A stretch of DNA of 64,000 nt, taken from assembly GCA_029449235.1 (NCBI GenBank), contig JANATG010000013.1, positions 372,001 to 436,000 on the forward strand. Reading direction: 5' to 3'. Positions 45,772 through 56,400 of the stretch are shown here, one piece after another; position 1 is the first letter of the stretch; each line of letters opens with the position of its first letter. The translations under genes were made by a program, and so were the position numbers. The notes under the pieces were generated by a model. The model was not told where the DNA came from, ran no database searches, and worked only from the letters and a program-made list of their open reading frames with translations. This DNA comes from Linnemannia schmuckeri. Taxonomy: Eukaryota > Mortierellomycota > Mortierellomycetes > Mortierellales > Mortierellaceae.

Positions 45772-48700
45772 CTATAGGTTCTCTGAGAGAAGGGATTTCT
45801 TGGAAGCCGACTCTGACTGTTCCTCATTGTCGATTTCAAGCTAAATCAGATACACAAACAAAAATGACACGATCAGCACGAGCACTTTTTCACATCAGTT
45901 AGACATAGACACCAAAAAGAAAAGGCAAGAAAAGAAAACAAGCATAATCAGAGGATTCTTACCTTGCGCTTCAAAGACGTAGGCAAATCCGAATCTGTAG
46001 CACCAGCGGCAGGATGCATGTCATGATCCATCTTGATATCTTCCGGTGCTTGTTGATCGCTCTCTACCTTTAACCCTGTCTTGATGTCTTCCTTCATATC
46101 CTCGTCCTTGATCTCCATCTGTGCAGTAGTGGGCGTATCGCTCAATTCAGGGCCGGTTGGGGGGGTTGATGACGATGGTGACGAAGTTGAAATGGACTCT
46201 GCGGTTGCAGTGGCGGCGGCGGCGTTGGCGGCAGCGGCTGCTGCTGCTTGTCGTGCAGTCGATCGGACCAAGTCTGCATGGCATGTCGCATGATAAATCT
46301 TGAAACGTGACCCACGCAACACCCGCATAAAAAAAAAGAGTAAAGGAAACCAGTATCAGCCAAAGCGGTTTCAACTTCCAAGATATCTACTTCTTTCCTT
46401 ATTCGCATTTCTATACAAGCCAAAAGTCATGATCCTATCCCTATAATCTAATCCAATTCTTACCATCTTATCGATAGCGACCGCGTTCTTGTAGGACCAT
46501 TCCTCCTCAGCCTCGTTCCAGACCTTGATAAACTTTTCTTTACAGATCGAACATCCCTTGGCAATCAGAGCCGAAGCATTGATGTTCGCCTCGGTATCAT
46601 CTCCACAAAGACCCTTTGCCAAAGTCACTTCCGAAACGATCTGTTCTTTCATGGCTGCAATCTCTTCCTGGAGCGCCTGTTCGTCCTTGCTAGTCTTATT
46701 CACGCCCGAAGCAAAATCAAAGAACACAGGTTGTTGACTCTGACTCAGGTCGCCCTCACGAGAGTGGATCCAGTCCTGCGCAAGCAAAAAAGTAATAGAG
46801 CATATTTTATTCAGTACACAATAAAAAAACGCGTCAACAAAAACTAAAAAAAGAAATGCAAATGAACTCACCTCTTCGCCGACGAGCCAGCTACGGGAAT
46901 GACTCTTCTTAGCCTTGTCCTTCATACGGCGGTTTTGGCGAAAGTGCCAGTCAAGATGAGAATCCATCTTTTTCTGTGCATCTGCCGATTTCGGGCAACG
47001 GTAGCCGCATTGGTTGCACTGCAGTGGCGGTGTTCCGTACATGACCTGAATTGCTGCAGGTCTCCTCCTACATGAACAGCGCGGCAAAAGAAAAGTAAAG
47101 ACGTTAGTATCACAATCTGTCAACAAAGTCAACACAGGGACGAGTGTGACAGAAAGGCTGCATTTACCGTTGAATATCTTGACTGCTCAACTCAATCAGG
47201 CCGAGGGACATGACGCTACGATCCTGCTCACTCTGATCTGCCCGATCCAATGTTGGTGGTGTCGGGGCTGGTCCTGGAGCAGATGTGAGAGGGAGAGGTA
47301 GGGGCATTGGGGGTGGTGGAGTGCCTCCCATAGGCGACTGTGGGTTGCGGTTCAGCTTGGCAAGCGCGCCATTGGGTCCCAAAAGACCTGATTGCATCAG
47401 ACTGGCAAAAAGGTTAGCTGCAGGGGCTCCTGGGAGAGTAGGTGGAGCGGGTGCGTTGGGCATAGTGGGGACAGTGGGCATGGTGGGCATGATGGGCATA
47501 GTAGACATTGGCATAGGCGGCATGGGCATTGGCATCGAGGGAGGAGGAATTGGCATTGGATGGCCGCCTGACATTGGGATACCCGCTGGCGGGATCGGCA
47601 TTGGAAGTGGCGCACCCATCATGTGAGGGCTGGGGGTTGATCCAGGCTGGAACTGCGGGGGGAAGTGAGGTGGTGGGAAAGGCAGATTAGGAGGGAGAGG
47701 CATTGAAGGGGGTTGAGGGGGCTGCAGGGGCGGCATAGATCCAGGAATCATGTTGGGTGGCATTGGTGACGATACAGCGGGCATTCCACCCTGAGGAAAG
47801 ACCGGGAGGACGGGAGGAGCTGGGGCTGGAGTCCAAAGCTGCGCTAGTTGCTGGCGGATGATGTTTGAACTCTCGGGTGTTAATTGGGTCGTCTTGACAA
47901 GAGACTCCAACTATTGAAGTGATCACGGTGGAGAATTTGTTGATCGCGATTAGTCATTGTCAAAGTGATGGTGATGTCTGGAAAAAAAGTTGTGCTTTTT
48001 TTCTCTCTTTCTCCTCTGTACCATATCTATATGCCTGGAGCTCAGGCACCATAGCATAAAAAAAAAAAAGACTGAAGATAGTATTTTCGACCCTCATATT
48101 TTGTTTATCATCGCAAGTGCAATTCCTCTTGTCACTATACATGGTCCATAGCTGCACGAGTCTAGTTGTAATTATGGCGGACGAAAAACGAACCTGCTGA
48201 AGAATGCCAACCTGCTTCGCGCTGGCCTGGTCGGTAGGGTTCATGATCATCGCGTGCTGCTTCTGAAGCATCAGAAGCTGGATGTCCTTTAGCAGACCAT
48301 TGTCACCACTGGACTCAACTGGTGCTGGCGGAGGGGTTGGTCGGTTCTGCGATCCACTGTTACCATACTATCAAAGACAAAGTGAAAGAACCAGCGTGGA
48401 AGCAAAAAGTAGCCAATCGATAAAACAGGGTATATCGAGGAAGATTCCACAAGTCGAGAAGGAGAAAAAACGGAGAACAGGCTTTGGTCAGAATCCATCA
48501 TGGCACTTGCTCAAGTAGAAAAAAAAATGGATGTCAATGGTATCAGAGGACGAAAAGTCGGAAAAATGGAGGGAGTGTGGAAGGTGGTCATTTGTCTCAT
48601 CCAAGGCCATTGCTTTCTAAAGAGTAGCTATCTCAAGGACATCAAATGTCATCTAGCACCCGAGGCTAGCTAGTCTCGATAGAATGTTGTCGCTTGCGGC

Positions 48701-49900
48701 ACGTCGTAGTAGTTTCGGCTGTTGGCAGGTTAATCCTCCCGGTCCCCAAGACAGGCGACAAATGGAGTTCTGTCACTCCAACCAATGCATCGTTTCGAGC
48801 TCAGGTGAATAGCGATTTGCCTCTACTGAGCATCATTTTTTTTTTCTTTTGGTTCTTTTATTTGCGAAGCGGTACAGCACATTTGCTGAAGAGGAGAGCA
48901 TGTCTCCGCCATGCAGGCGGATGGAAACAGTCGCGTATGCTCTCGAATGTCGTCCTGCAATGCCCTATGTGCCATGTGCCGTCCAGGTTGTCCTGTTCGT
49001 GTCCTTGTTCATGTCCGTTTCCAAATGGTATTCCAAAAAAAAAGGCGTACTGATCTTAAATGACCAATCATATCCAATCCGTGAATCGCTTCGAATCGCA
49101 CAGAAAAACAATAAAAAGAAAACTAACGCCTAACAAAAAGGCCATAAAAAAAGTGTCTTTGTTTTTTTCACACTAGGAGACAAACGGTCGCTTGATGTGC
49201 ATGTGTCGCTTACCATGTTACTAGCATTTTGTGAGTACGGGTCCTCGCGCGGACGGTCTGAGTAATGAGGTTTGCCATGACTTGAGGACGGCTGATAGGA
49301 TCCCTGCTTCTGCTGACGCATTGCACGAACGCCTTGTTCAATTTTGGTGATAAGTTCCTTTGGGAACAGCTGGGAGGTCCAGTTGGGCCATGTTCCAAGG
49401 ACCTTTTCAAAGCTCGCCTTTGCTGAAGAGTCGACCACGGCGTAAGCATCCAGAAAGAGAGTAACGATTGTTCTCGCAAACAGATTCAAGTAAGGACCGC
49501 CAACATTCTTGATAATCGAGTCAATCAGGTACAGTGTTGGAAGCTTTTGGTTCGCGGGAGCCTATAAATTGAAAAGTCAAAACGGTTGCTTATGTTAGCC
49601 GTAGGGCTCTTTAAGCTCAAAACACACAATAACAAAGCGATTGAGTCAAACAGTTCGTACGGTTCTCAGCCTCTCCTCGATGGTCTGAACAATGACTTTG
49701 GAGACGCTTGCGTTTTCGCCAGCAGAGATGGTAAGGCTGGTGATGATGGGTTTGGAGTTGAACGTGAGAGATGCGAGTTCGTTCCTGTAGAGTTGTCTTG
49801 CCTGGAAAGGATCGATGGGTTCTCTGTCCTGTCCTCCTCCGTGCTGCTGTTGTTGCCTCTGCTGCTGGGCAGGCGGCTGCTGGTACTGTTGCTGATACAT
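45772..49900 (-). CDS. PCF11: PCF11, pre-mRNA cleavage/termination factor
   Basis: Subunit of cleavage factor IA; binds the Pol II C-terminal domain and acts in 3' end formation and termination. Exons: 49661..49900, 49214..49561, 48194..48367, 47168..47910, 46872..47067, 46464..46775, 45963..46298, 45772..45840; 805 aa. CTD-interacting domain near residues 20-155 (YRNELASLTFNSKPIITSLT ... LYLIDSIIKNVGGPYLNLFA, VLGTWPNWTSQLFP), then a Pro/Met-rich linker (~270-470), and the two zinc motifs that hold the Clp1-binding region: CNQCGYRCPKS with H...H (~518-545), and CSICKEKF ... IYHATCH (~644-680). The last two exons are Ala-rich and acidic, ending SLLSENL. The intron 48368..49213 is 846 nt, the longest seen here. 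Confidence 0.92.
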
Positions 49901-50564
49901 GATCGCAGGAAATGAAAAGAGGGGTTGAGTCCACAAGAGAATGGTATTTGTCACACTAGGCCTTGTAAAGAAGAGCTAGATTGGTCGAACCAAGCAGGAA
50001 AGACGAGGTAGTTTATGTTGTATTTGATTGAATGCGGCTTGATCGATCGAAAGCAAAAAAGGAAAGCTACGAAGAAGGGAAGGGAAGAAGAAGAAGAAGA
50101 AAAAGACGAAGAAGAAGAAGAAGAAGAAGAAGAAGAAGAAGAAGGGTTAACGGTGACGATGGATGACAAAGGAAGAGGAAGGAGAGAATGGGTTGAAGGG
50201 CGAAGAAAAGGAAAGAAGAAAAAGGTCGCAGTGTCGGTGAGGGTGTCCTTTGACCCTTTGGATGAAATTGCAAAGCCACCTGACCACAATGAAAAAAGGG
50301 ACACTGGCGGACATCCACACCACAACTGGCTTCAGTGCGTGTGTGGTGGCAACAAACTCAGCTCAAAAACTCGTCGTTTGTCAGACTCATTCCTAAATCA
50401 TCCATCAGGACAGGAGGCGAAGCAGGACATTCGGACATTCATAAACAGCGGCAGTAAAACAGGATAAAGACTCAGGGCTGACATCGCCTGAGGAAAGGAA
50501 CAACAGTAGCAATAACTGCATCTACTCGTTCGCAGAAAATAAACACACAAACAACACGCCAGTT
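49901..50564. promoter_or_regulatory. Divergent upstream region, PCF11 / FTA4-like
   Basis: 664 bp between divergent ATGs. It contains a (GAA)n tract at 50085-50145, 185-245 bp above the PCF11 start codon. The part next to the FTA4-like ATG is A-rich (ataaacacacaaacaacacg). No coding exon is recognised, although the GAA tract creates long low-complexity frames. Confidence 0.4.
50085..50145. repeat. (GAA)n microsatellite
   Basis: About twenty GAA units with one aaaagac interruption near 50101, purine strand on plus. Located in the divergent promoter of PCF11 and the FTA4-like gene. Confidence 0.9.
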
Positions 50565-51705
50565 ATGGCAGGAGACGAGAGTACGCGTGTCGGGCAGGCC
50601 CGATACTATCATGACAAGAAGGCCTTCATCCACTCACAAGTCAGACTTCTTGAGGCTCCCGTTGCACCACCAAAAGACTGGAGAAACCGCCGAGCCAGAC
50701 TGACAGCCGAAGGAGAATCATACAAATCCATTCCAGACTCTGCAATCACCGCTGCTCTTTCCAGAGGTATGTGATCTTATTATCACATGGAATTCTTTAC
50801 TTGTCGAGTACATTGTATTATTGACTCTTTTTCTCTATTACTCACTCGACATAACAGTTCACGTTGATACTGAAAAGTCGCTGCGACTGTCGTTCAACAG
50901 TCAGTCAATACGGCAACTCCTGGAGCAGCTAGAGTCTAGTCAACATGAGCTGAGGAAGAAGGCAAGCCAAGGAGGAATTATCATCAGGACAAAGTCAGTC
51001 TCAGAACTTCTTGAATCCGACTGGATTGAATCGTTCCCGCAGACTTGGCAGCACAGACAGGACAATGATGCGAGATCTTCAGAAGCACCTCTCGACTCTT
51101 CCCGTGTTCAAAAGTATGCGGATCTTCGTTCCAGAATTGTCTCCCTGCAAGCTAAATACCAAACATTGAAGGAAAAGCACGAGTACTACAAGGTAAATAC
51201 CCACTTCAAAACGGTAACTTATCGTTGCATTCGCATTATGTCCTCAGGTCTGTTGACTAATAATTTTGATGTTTCTATGATAGAACCTTCAAAACGAAAT
51301 TCGACAACTGGATGCTGGAGAGATCCAAAAGAACTTGCTCATGCCGGACTCTCAAGTAGTGAGAGAGCTGGAAAAGATGAAAGTTTTACGTAAGTCGTGC
51401 CTCCTTTCGCCGTGCTTCCGTTCCACGCTTGTTCATGGTTGGCAACGGAAATGTACATCATCATCAGGTCGACTCACACACCTATTTGAAAATTCTTAGT
51501 CCCAAAACTCATCAAGATACTTGACACAAGGCGGGGTGCCCTTTCAGGAAAGCGGAAACGAAAATCGGTTTTTGACGACCCTGGTAGGAGCACATACACA
51601 TGTTTTGCTGCTTTGTCTGCTTTTGACCGAAGCCATGCTTTTTTTACTGACGACGACTTTTCTCTTCCTATTATACTGACAGTGTTTGATGATATTGATC
51701 TTTAG
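50565..51705 (+). CDS. Kinetochore Sim4-complex subunit FTA4-like (Nkp1 family)
   Basis: Probable inner-kinetochore subunit of the FTA4/Nkp1 family, which joins the Mis17/Ame1-Okp1 branch at centromeres. Exons: 50565..50766, 50858..51192, 51284..51389, 51500..51583, 51683..51705 give 249 aa. The recognisable part is the N-terminus: FIHSQVRLLEAPVAPPKDWR followed by an acidic linker, then SIRQLLEQLESS and a coiled coil around LRSRIVSLQAKYQTLKEKHEYYK. It ends in a basic patch (GKRKRKSVFDD). The last intron, 51584..51682, is exactly 99 nt with no stop in frame, so retaining it would give 282 aa; I prefer splicing because the segment is T-rich and ends in TACTGACAG. The family call is from memory of the N-terminal motif only. 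Confidence 0.55.
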
Positions 51706-53493
51706 GTTATCCTTGATTACCTGCAAAAAAAAAAAAAGAAATAAAAAAAGGAAGAACGTAAAGCACGCAGCAAGCTTTTGGACCGTTAATGCATTGCGTG
51801 TTTATGTGGGGATATATGTTTATCACCGATCATGCAGCGCACAGAATCGACCATGGCCCGTTGGATGCATTATGCGAACAACGTGGGTGTACAAAATTGG
51901 TGGCAAAACAATTATGGTTCAGCCATCAGGGTCTATCAAAAATCGAGAGTGTACGATGAACGATAATAAGCTATCTGTTTTCATTGCCAGGGTGGCAACA
52001 AGAGGACAACATATAGCTATTGCCTTGTGCTAGGATCAAACAATTGTTACTATTGCCTATCAAGGAGGGATCGTGAACTATACATACCCCTTCATTCTTT
52101 CTTTCCTTACCTCCCAGTCATCCTCCTCCCCTTTCTTCCCCCAAAGCCTATCCTTGGTTTGGCTAATTGCTATCGTTTGAGGCGCGGAGACAAAAAAAAA
52201 AGTTGAACAACAACAACAATAACAAAAAAAAACGGGAAAAGTTGAGCATGCTATTATTATTTGCTTTTGTTTCGAGTGAGCAATTGGCGGGAGACAAAAC
52301 TATGTCCCCATGTCTCCAAAAATGTTGTCCCACAAGTTCCACAACAATCAGTGCCCCTTCCGAGCAAAGATATGGTCAAAGGAGACCAAGTGGTTGGAGT
52401 TCTTTTATTGTTGCGACGATAGGGCCTGCGTCTAAACGAAGTGGCGTGTCTTCGCGAGTATGTTTTTTTGTATTTGCGAGCTCGAAAGATAGCGACCACA
52501 ACCACAATAAAATAATGCGGTGCGATGCAACCCCATGGCCACTCACTCTACAAACAAATATCGAGAATGAAAACAAAATGTCCATCACAGTCGCATTATT
52601 TGCTACATATCCTTGCAGGGGCGTCTGCCACTGACAGAGGCATCTGACATTGAAGCTGCGGTCGACAGAGAGAGAGAGAGTAAAGAGATGGCAGTAATAT
52701 GGCAGAGACAAACGCAAGGGATAAAAAAAAAAAAAAAAAAGAGCGAAGGACATGGTACCGGTATCGCTATTGTTATTCATTATTGTTCTTTGCTGGTCCA
52801 TGTTGTGTGTTGTCCATGTTGTGGTGGCAATAGCGGCAGAGAAGAAAACGAAGTGGGGTGTTATTCCGGCAGGGGTGTTTTTTTTAAAAGAACTGTTATT
52901 ATGAAGGTGGCACAGGTGAGGCAAGGTCATTCTCGACATTGTCGCAGCAATCGATCGAGCTATTTCGCTGCTCACTTTTTTTCCCCTTTCCCTTTGCTCT
53001 TGACTGCCTCTCTGTCCCTTTGTCGTCGCCTCGCCCTTTCTTCACTCTCTCCTTCGACCCTCTCCTTCACCTTGCTTACTTCTTGCCATTTGCCATCATT
53101 TCTCTTCTTTTTTCTTCTTTGCTCACTCACAACTCCTGGTTCTTGCTTCCTTCCTTGTCTCGACCCATTGAACAAGTTCCTTTTTTTCTACTTCTTTTGT
53201 CTTCATTCACTCTCTGAACAACAAAGAAACAAAAAAAAAAACGAGGGAGCATATTCACCTCACTCCCGAGCAGTAAAAAACCTCGAGTGCAGGAGTCTGA
53301 GGAAAGAAAAGATAGAAAGAGAGAGTGTGTAAACCTTTCTTGCCCTTCCTCCCGTCAACCCGCCCTTTTCCTTCTCTCCTTTTTCTAGTTGTCGATATTT
53401 GTTAAACACCACTGAGCATCTCCACTCCACTCTTTACCTGCCTTCCGACTCGATCCTCTTGCTCTTCCTTCGACGACTTCAAGCCTCGCAAGG
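51706..53493. other. 1.8-kb stretch without a recognised gene, upstream of CEP104
   Basis: No conserved coding segment on either strand. It includes poly(A) runs (51725-51735, 52724-52740) and, at 52,960-53,480, a long pyrimidine-rich strand that looks like the CEP104 promoter and leader. Frames of 150-240 codons at 52167-52634 and 52613-53332 are Ser/Phe/Leu low-complexity translations of CT tracts and are not called. Confidence 0.35.
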
Positions 53494-56400
53494 ATGCGAC
53501 CGACCAACAAATCTGAAATCGCCCACCAGTTTGCTCAAAAGTCGCCTACAGCCCTTCGTGTGCGGACTAGGAGACGATCTCTCATTGGTCGCTCCAGAGC
53601 GTAAGGATCTTTTTTCTTCGTTCCATCTTGAATCAACTTCTTTTGTACATGGAAGCGCCGCATGAGCTTATTTATTTCAGTTGTATGGTGCCTGGTACCT
53701 GGATCCATTCAATAACCAAAAGAAACTTTTCCCCATGCCTACTTATTTGCAGTAGTGTACCCTTTAACGCCGGCTCACTTGGTTCGCAGCACAAGAGACA
53801 GGAGGATGGTGGTGGGGCTGACCAGCTGATTGTCTCGCTGCGAGGTGGAGACCGCGCCGCCAATTCGGCAGACGCCCCCTTGACAGGCATCCCCTTACAG
53901 AGGAATGTCCACGCATTGCAGGAATATCTAATGGTCCTGGCCCCTCAGCGCCTCCCCTATGAGATTCAGATGGCCTCAGGATGGGATACGGGCTATCCGC
54001 CAGAAGAATTGGTCGGATTGATGCAGACATCTGTTGGAAAGGGATGGCACACGCCGAGGTAAACAGAGGAATTAATTAAGTCGATAGATTGGATTGGCGA
54101 AGAAGACCTTTTGTTTTGTCACAAAAGGCGAACAATGCGAGACGGGTAGAGAGCGCAAAAAGGGATCGAGTCTAGACAATTCTAAACGACTTTAAGCAAA
54201 CGAAAAAGAACGCGGAACTGACACAGTATCGTCGATTTCTTTGCTACTCGCATAGGTTCGGGAGCTACCCACAGGATTTGGTGCTGAGGTTCTCTTGCGG
54301 ACACTCCAGGATCCGACAGATTCAGATTTTGTCGCACCAGTACAAGATTGCCAGCAAACTCGACTTTTGGATGGGCTCCTGGAAGGGAACGCAGGATGTC
54401 CAGACGGATCCTTCAGGAACGGACACTCATTCAGGACGTGAAAGTAATAACGAATACGACAACAGCTTTGGAGGCATTGAAGAGAGAACCTTTGATCATG
54501 ACAACAATAACGACAATGACGATAACCTTCGAAGCTCGAGGGACGACAGCCAGAAGAAGAGCCTCCCTGTGCTACAGTTTCAGAAGCTCGGATCCATCTC
54601 ATTCGACAGCAACGCCGCTTCGAACTACTCGAAGCGCGAGCTGCGATCCATCAATTTTGACGTCGAGGGCGAGTACCTGCGTGTGGTCATTCGGCAGTGC
54701 CATGTCAATCCTCTCAACATCTACCACCAGGCAAGTCAGTGATCTCGTGGTTGTTTATTGCTCGAGGCATTTTTTTTTTCACCCCCTCTGTATTTGCACT
54801 TGATCCCGAATAGTCCTGGCGACTGACCTTGATGTTTATTTACCACAACAATATGCTTCATAGGTTGCAATTTTGGCATTGAACATTCTCGGAGAACCAC
54901 TTGAGGATGAACTTCTCGGTGAATCGGAGCGCCTCAACTTTGATGAGGTAGGATCATGACTGACAATGTAGACTGGGCATATTATTTATTTCCGCAGAAT
55001 ATCAAAATAACCAGAGGTGCTGTTTTGTTATTTTAGTTTGAGGTTGTCAACGGACCTGGCCATGGCCTTTCAGAGACATCACTTGCTCACCCGACATTCC
55101 CAGTCGCCGAAATGTCTCATGAGGCGCATGTCCTCTCGGACAAAGTGCGCGCTTTATCAACCTCAGACGTCAAGGAGCAGCCCCTGAACTATATGGACCC
55201 AGAAATACAGAATCTTGTAAACGGATTCATCAAAGCAAAGCTGGATGCCGTCAGAGGTAAACCTCCTTTGGACGCTGTGCGCTTGCTACCGAGGCAATTT
55301 AATGTTAGACTTAAACAAAATAACTCACAGCCTTCCTGCAACATTGTGATAGCGGAGGATTTCCCATCGGCCAAGCGATTTAAGTCCGGATACGAGGAAA
55401 TGATAATGGTTAGTCTGGACTCATTTTACTCACCCCTCGCCTCTTTGCAAATGCATGCTCCAGCGTTATATTTCAGTTTCATGTATTCACGTAAGCGCTC
55501 TTTGCGTTTCATTTTCTCTCCTCTTAGTTCGCGGAAGAAATTCAGACGCTGGATACTCAAAAGTACGAGGCAGCTGAGAACGAGGAGTTTGACTTGGCGC
55601 AGGAATTGAAGGTACAGAATGACCTTTGCGGATTTGGGATGCTAAGAGAGGAATATGTATATCCTAAACATGTCGCTCTAACACGCTTATTTTGGCGGTT
55701 TACTCTTCATTCTATTATTTGCGCATATAGGCTAAGGCGGCTGATGTAAAGGTCAGGATGTACGCCCAGCTTGCCTTGAATGGGTTCAGTATCACATGGA
55801 CTGATGCAGTGGCGGTCGTTTCAATTCCATCATTCGAAGAGCAAACCTCTGAAGAATCTGTGGTTACCGAAAAACCACGTACCATTGCAAGGGTAAGGAC
55901 ATTTTTACGGATAATGAGGACATATGGTATACCGTCGCTTCCATGTCCACATTGAGTCCTAACCCAAATATTGAAACTGCCATTTTTAGAGCTACTCGGC
56001 TAGCCATTTGCCAAGAGCTTTGGACCCGCGCAATTCGTCGAGTGGCAGCGCTGGAAGTGTTGGTCGACGGGATCCTGTCAGCCGAAAGAGCATCCCCGTG
56101 CCTGTCAGTCTGAACCGGAGTCCGTCCATAACTAGCGACAACAGCTCAGATCCGGACAAGACGAGGAGAGAAGATCACTCGAACAACATTCCTATGTCAT
56201 TCCCAAGGTCACAGGGATCTTTTAGCGGACGGCACTCAACTAGTAACGCCAGTTTTTCTCGGTCATTATTGCCATCTACTTCTCTGCCGACATTCAAGAG
56301 CCACTTTCGAACCCAACAGTCATCAGTAATATTGGATAACATCAAGGAACTCGGGCCATTGGATCTGCCTACCCCTTCGACTGTCGGCTCAGACGAGGTG

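Noticed and set aside
52167..53332. Overlapping frames of 150-240 codons upstream of CEP104
   Set aside because: Composition is Ser/Leu/Phe/Lys from CT and A tracts, no splice logic links them to CEP104, and no conserved motif is seen.
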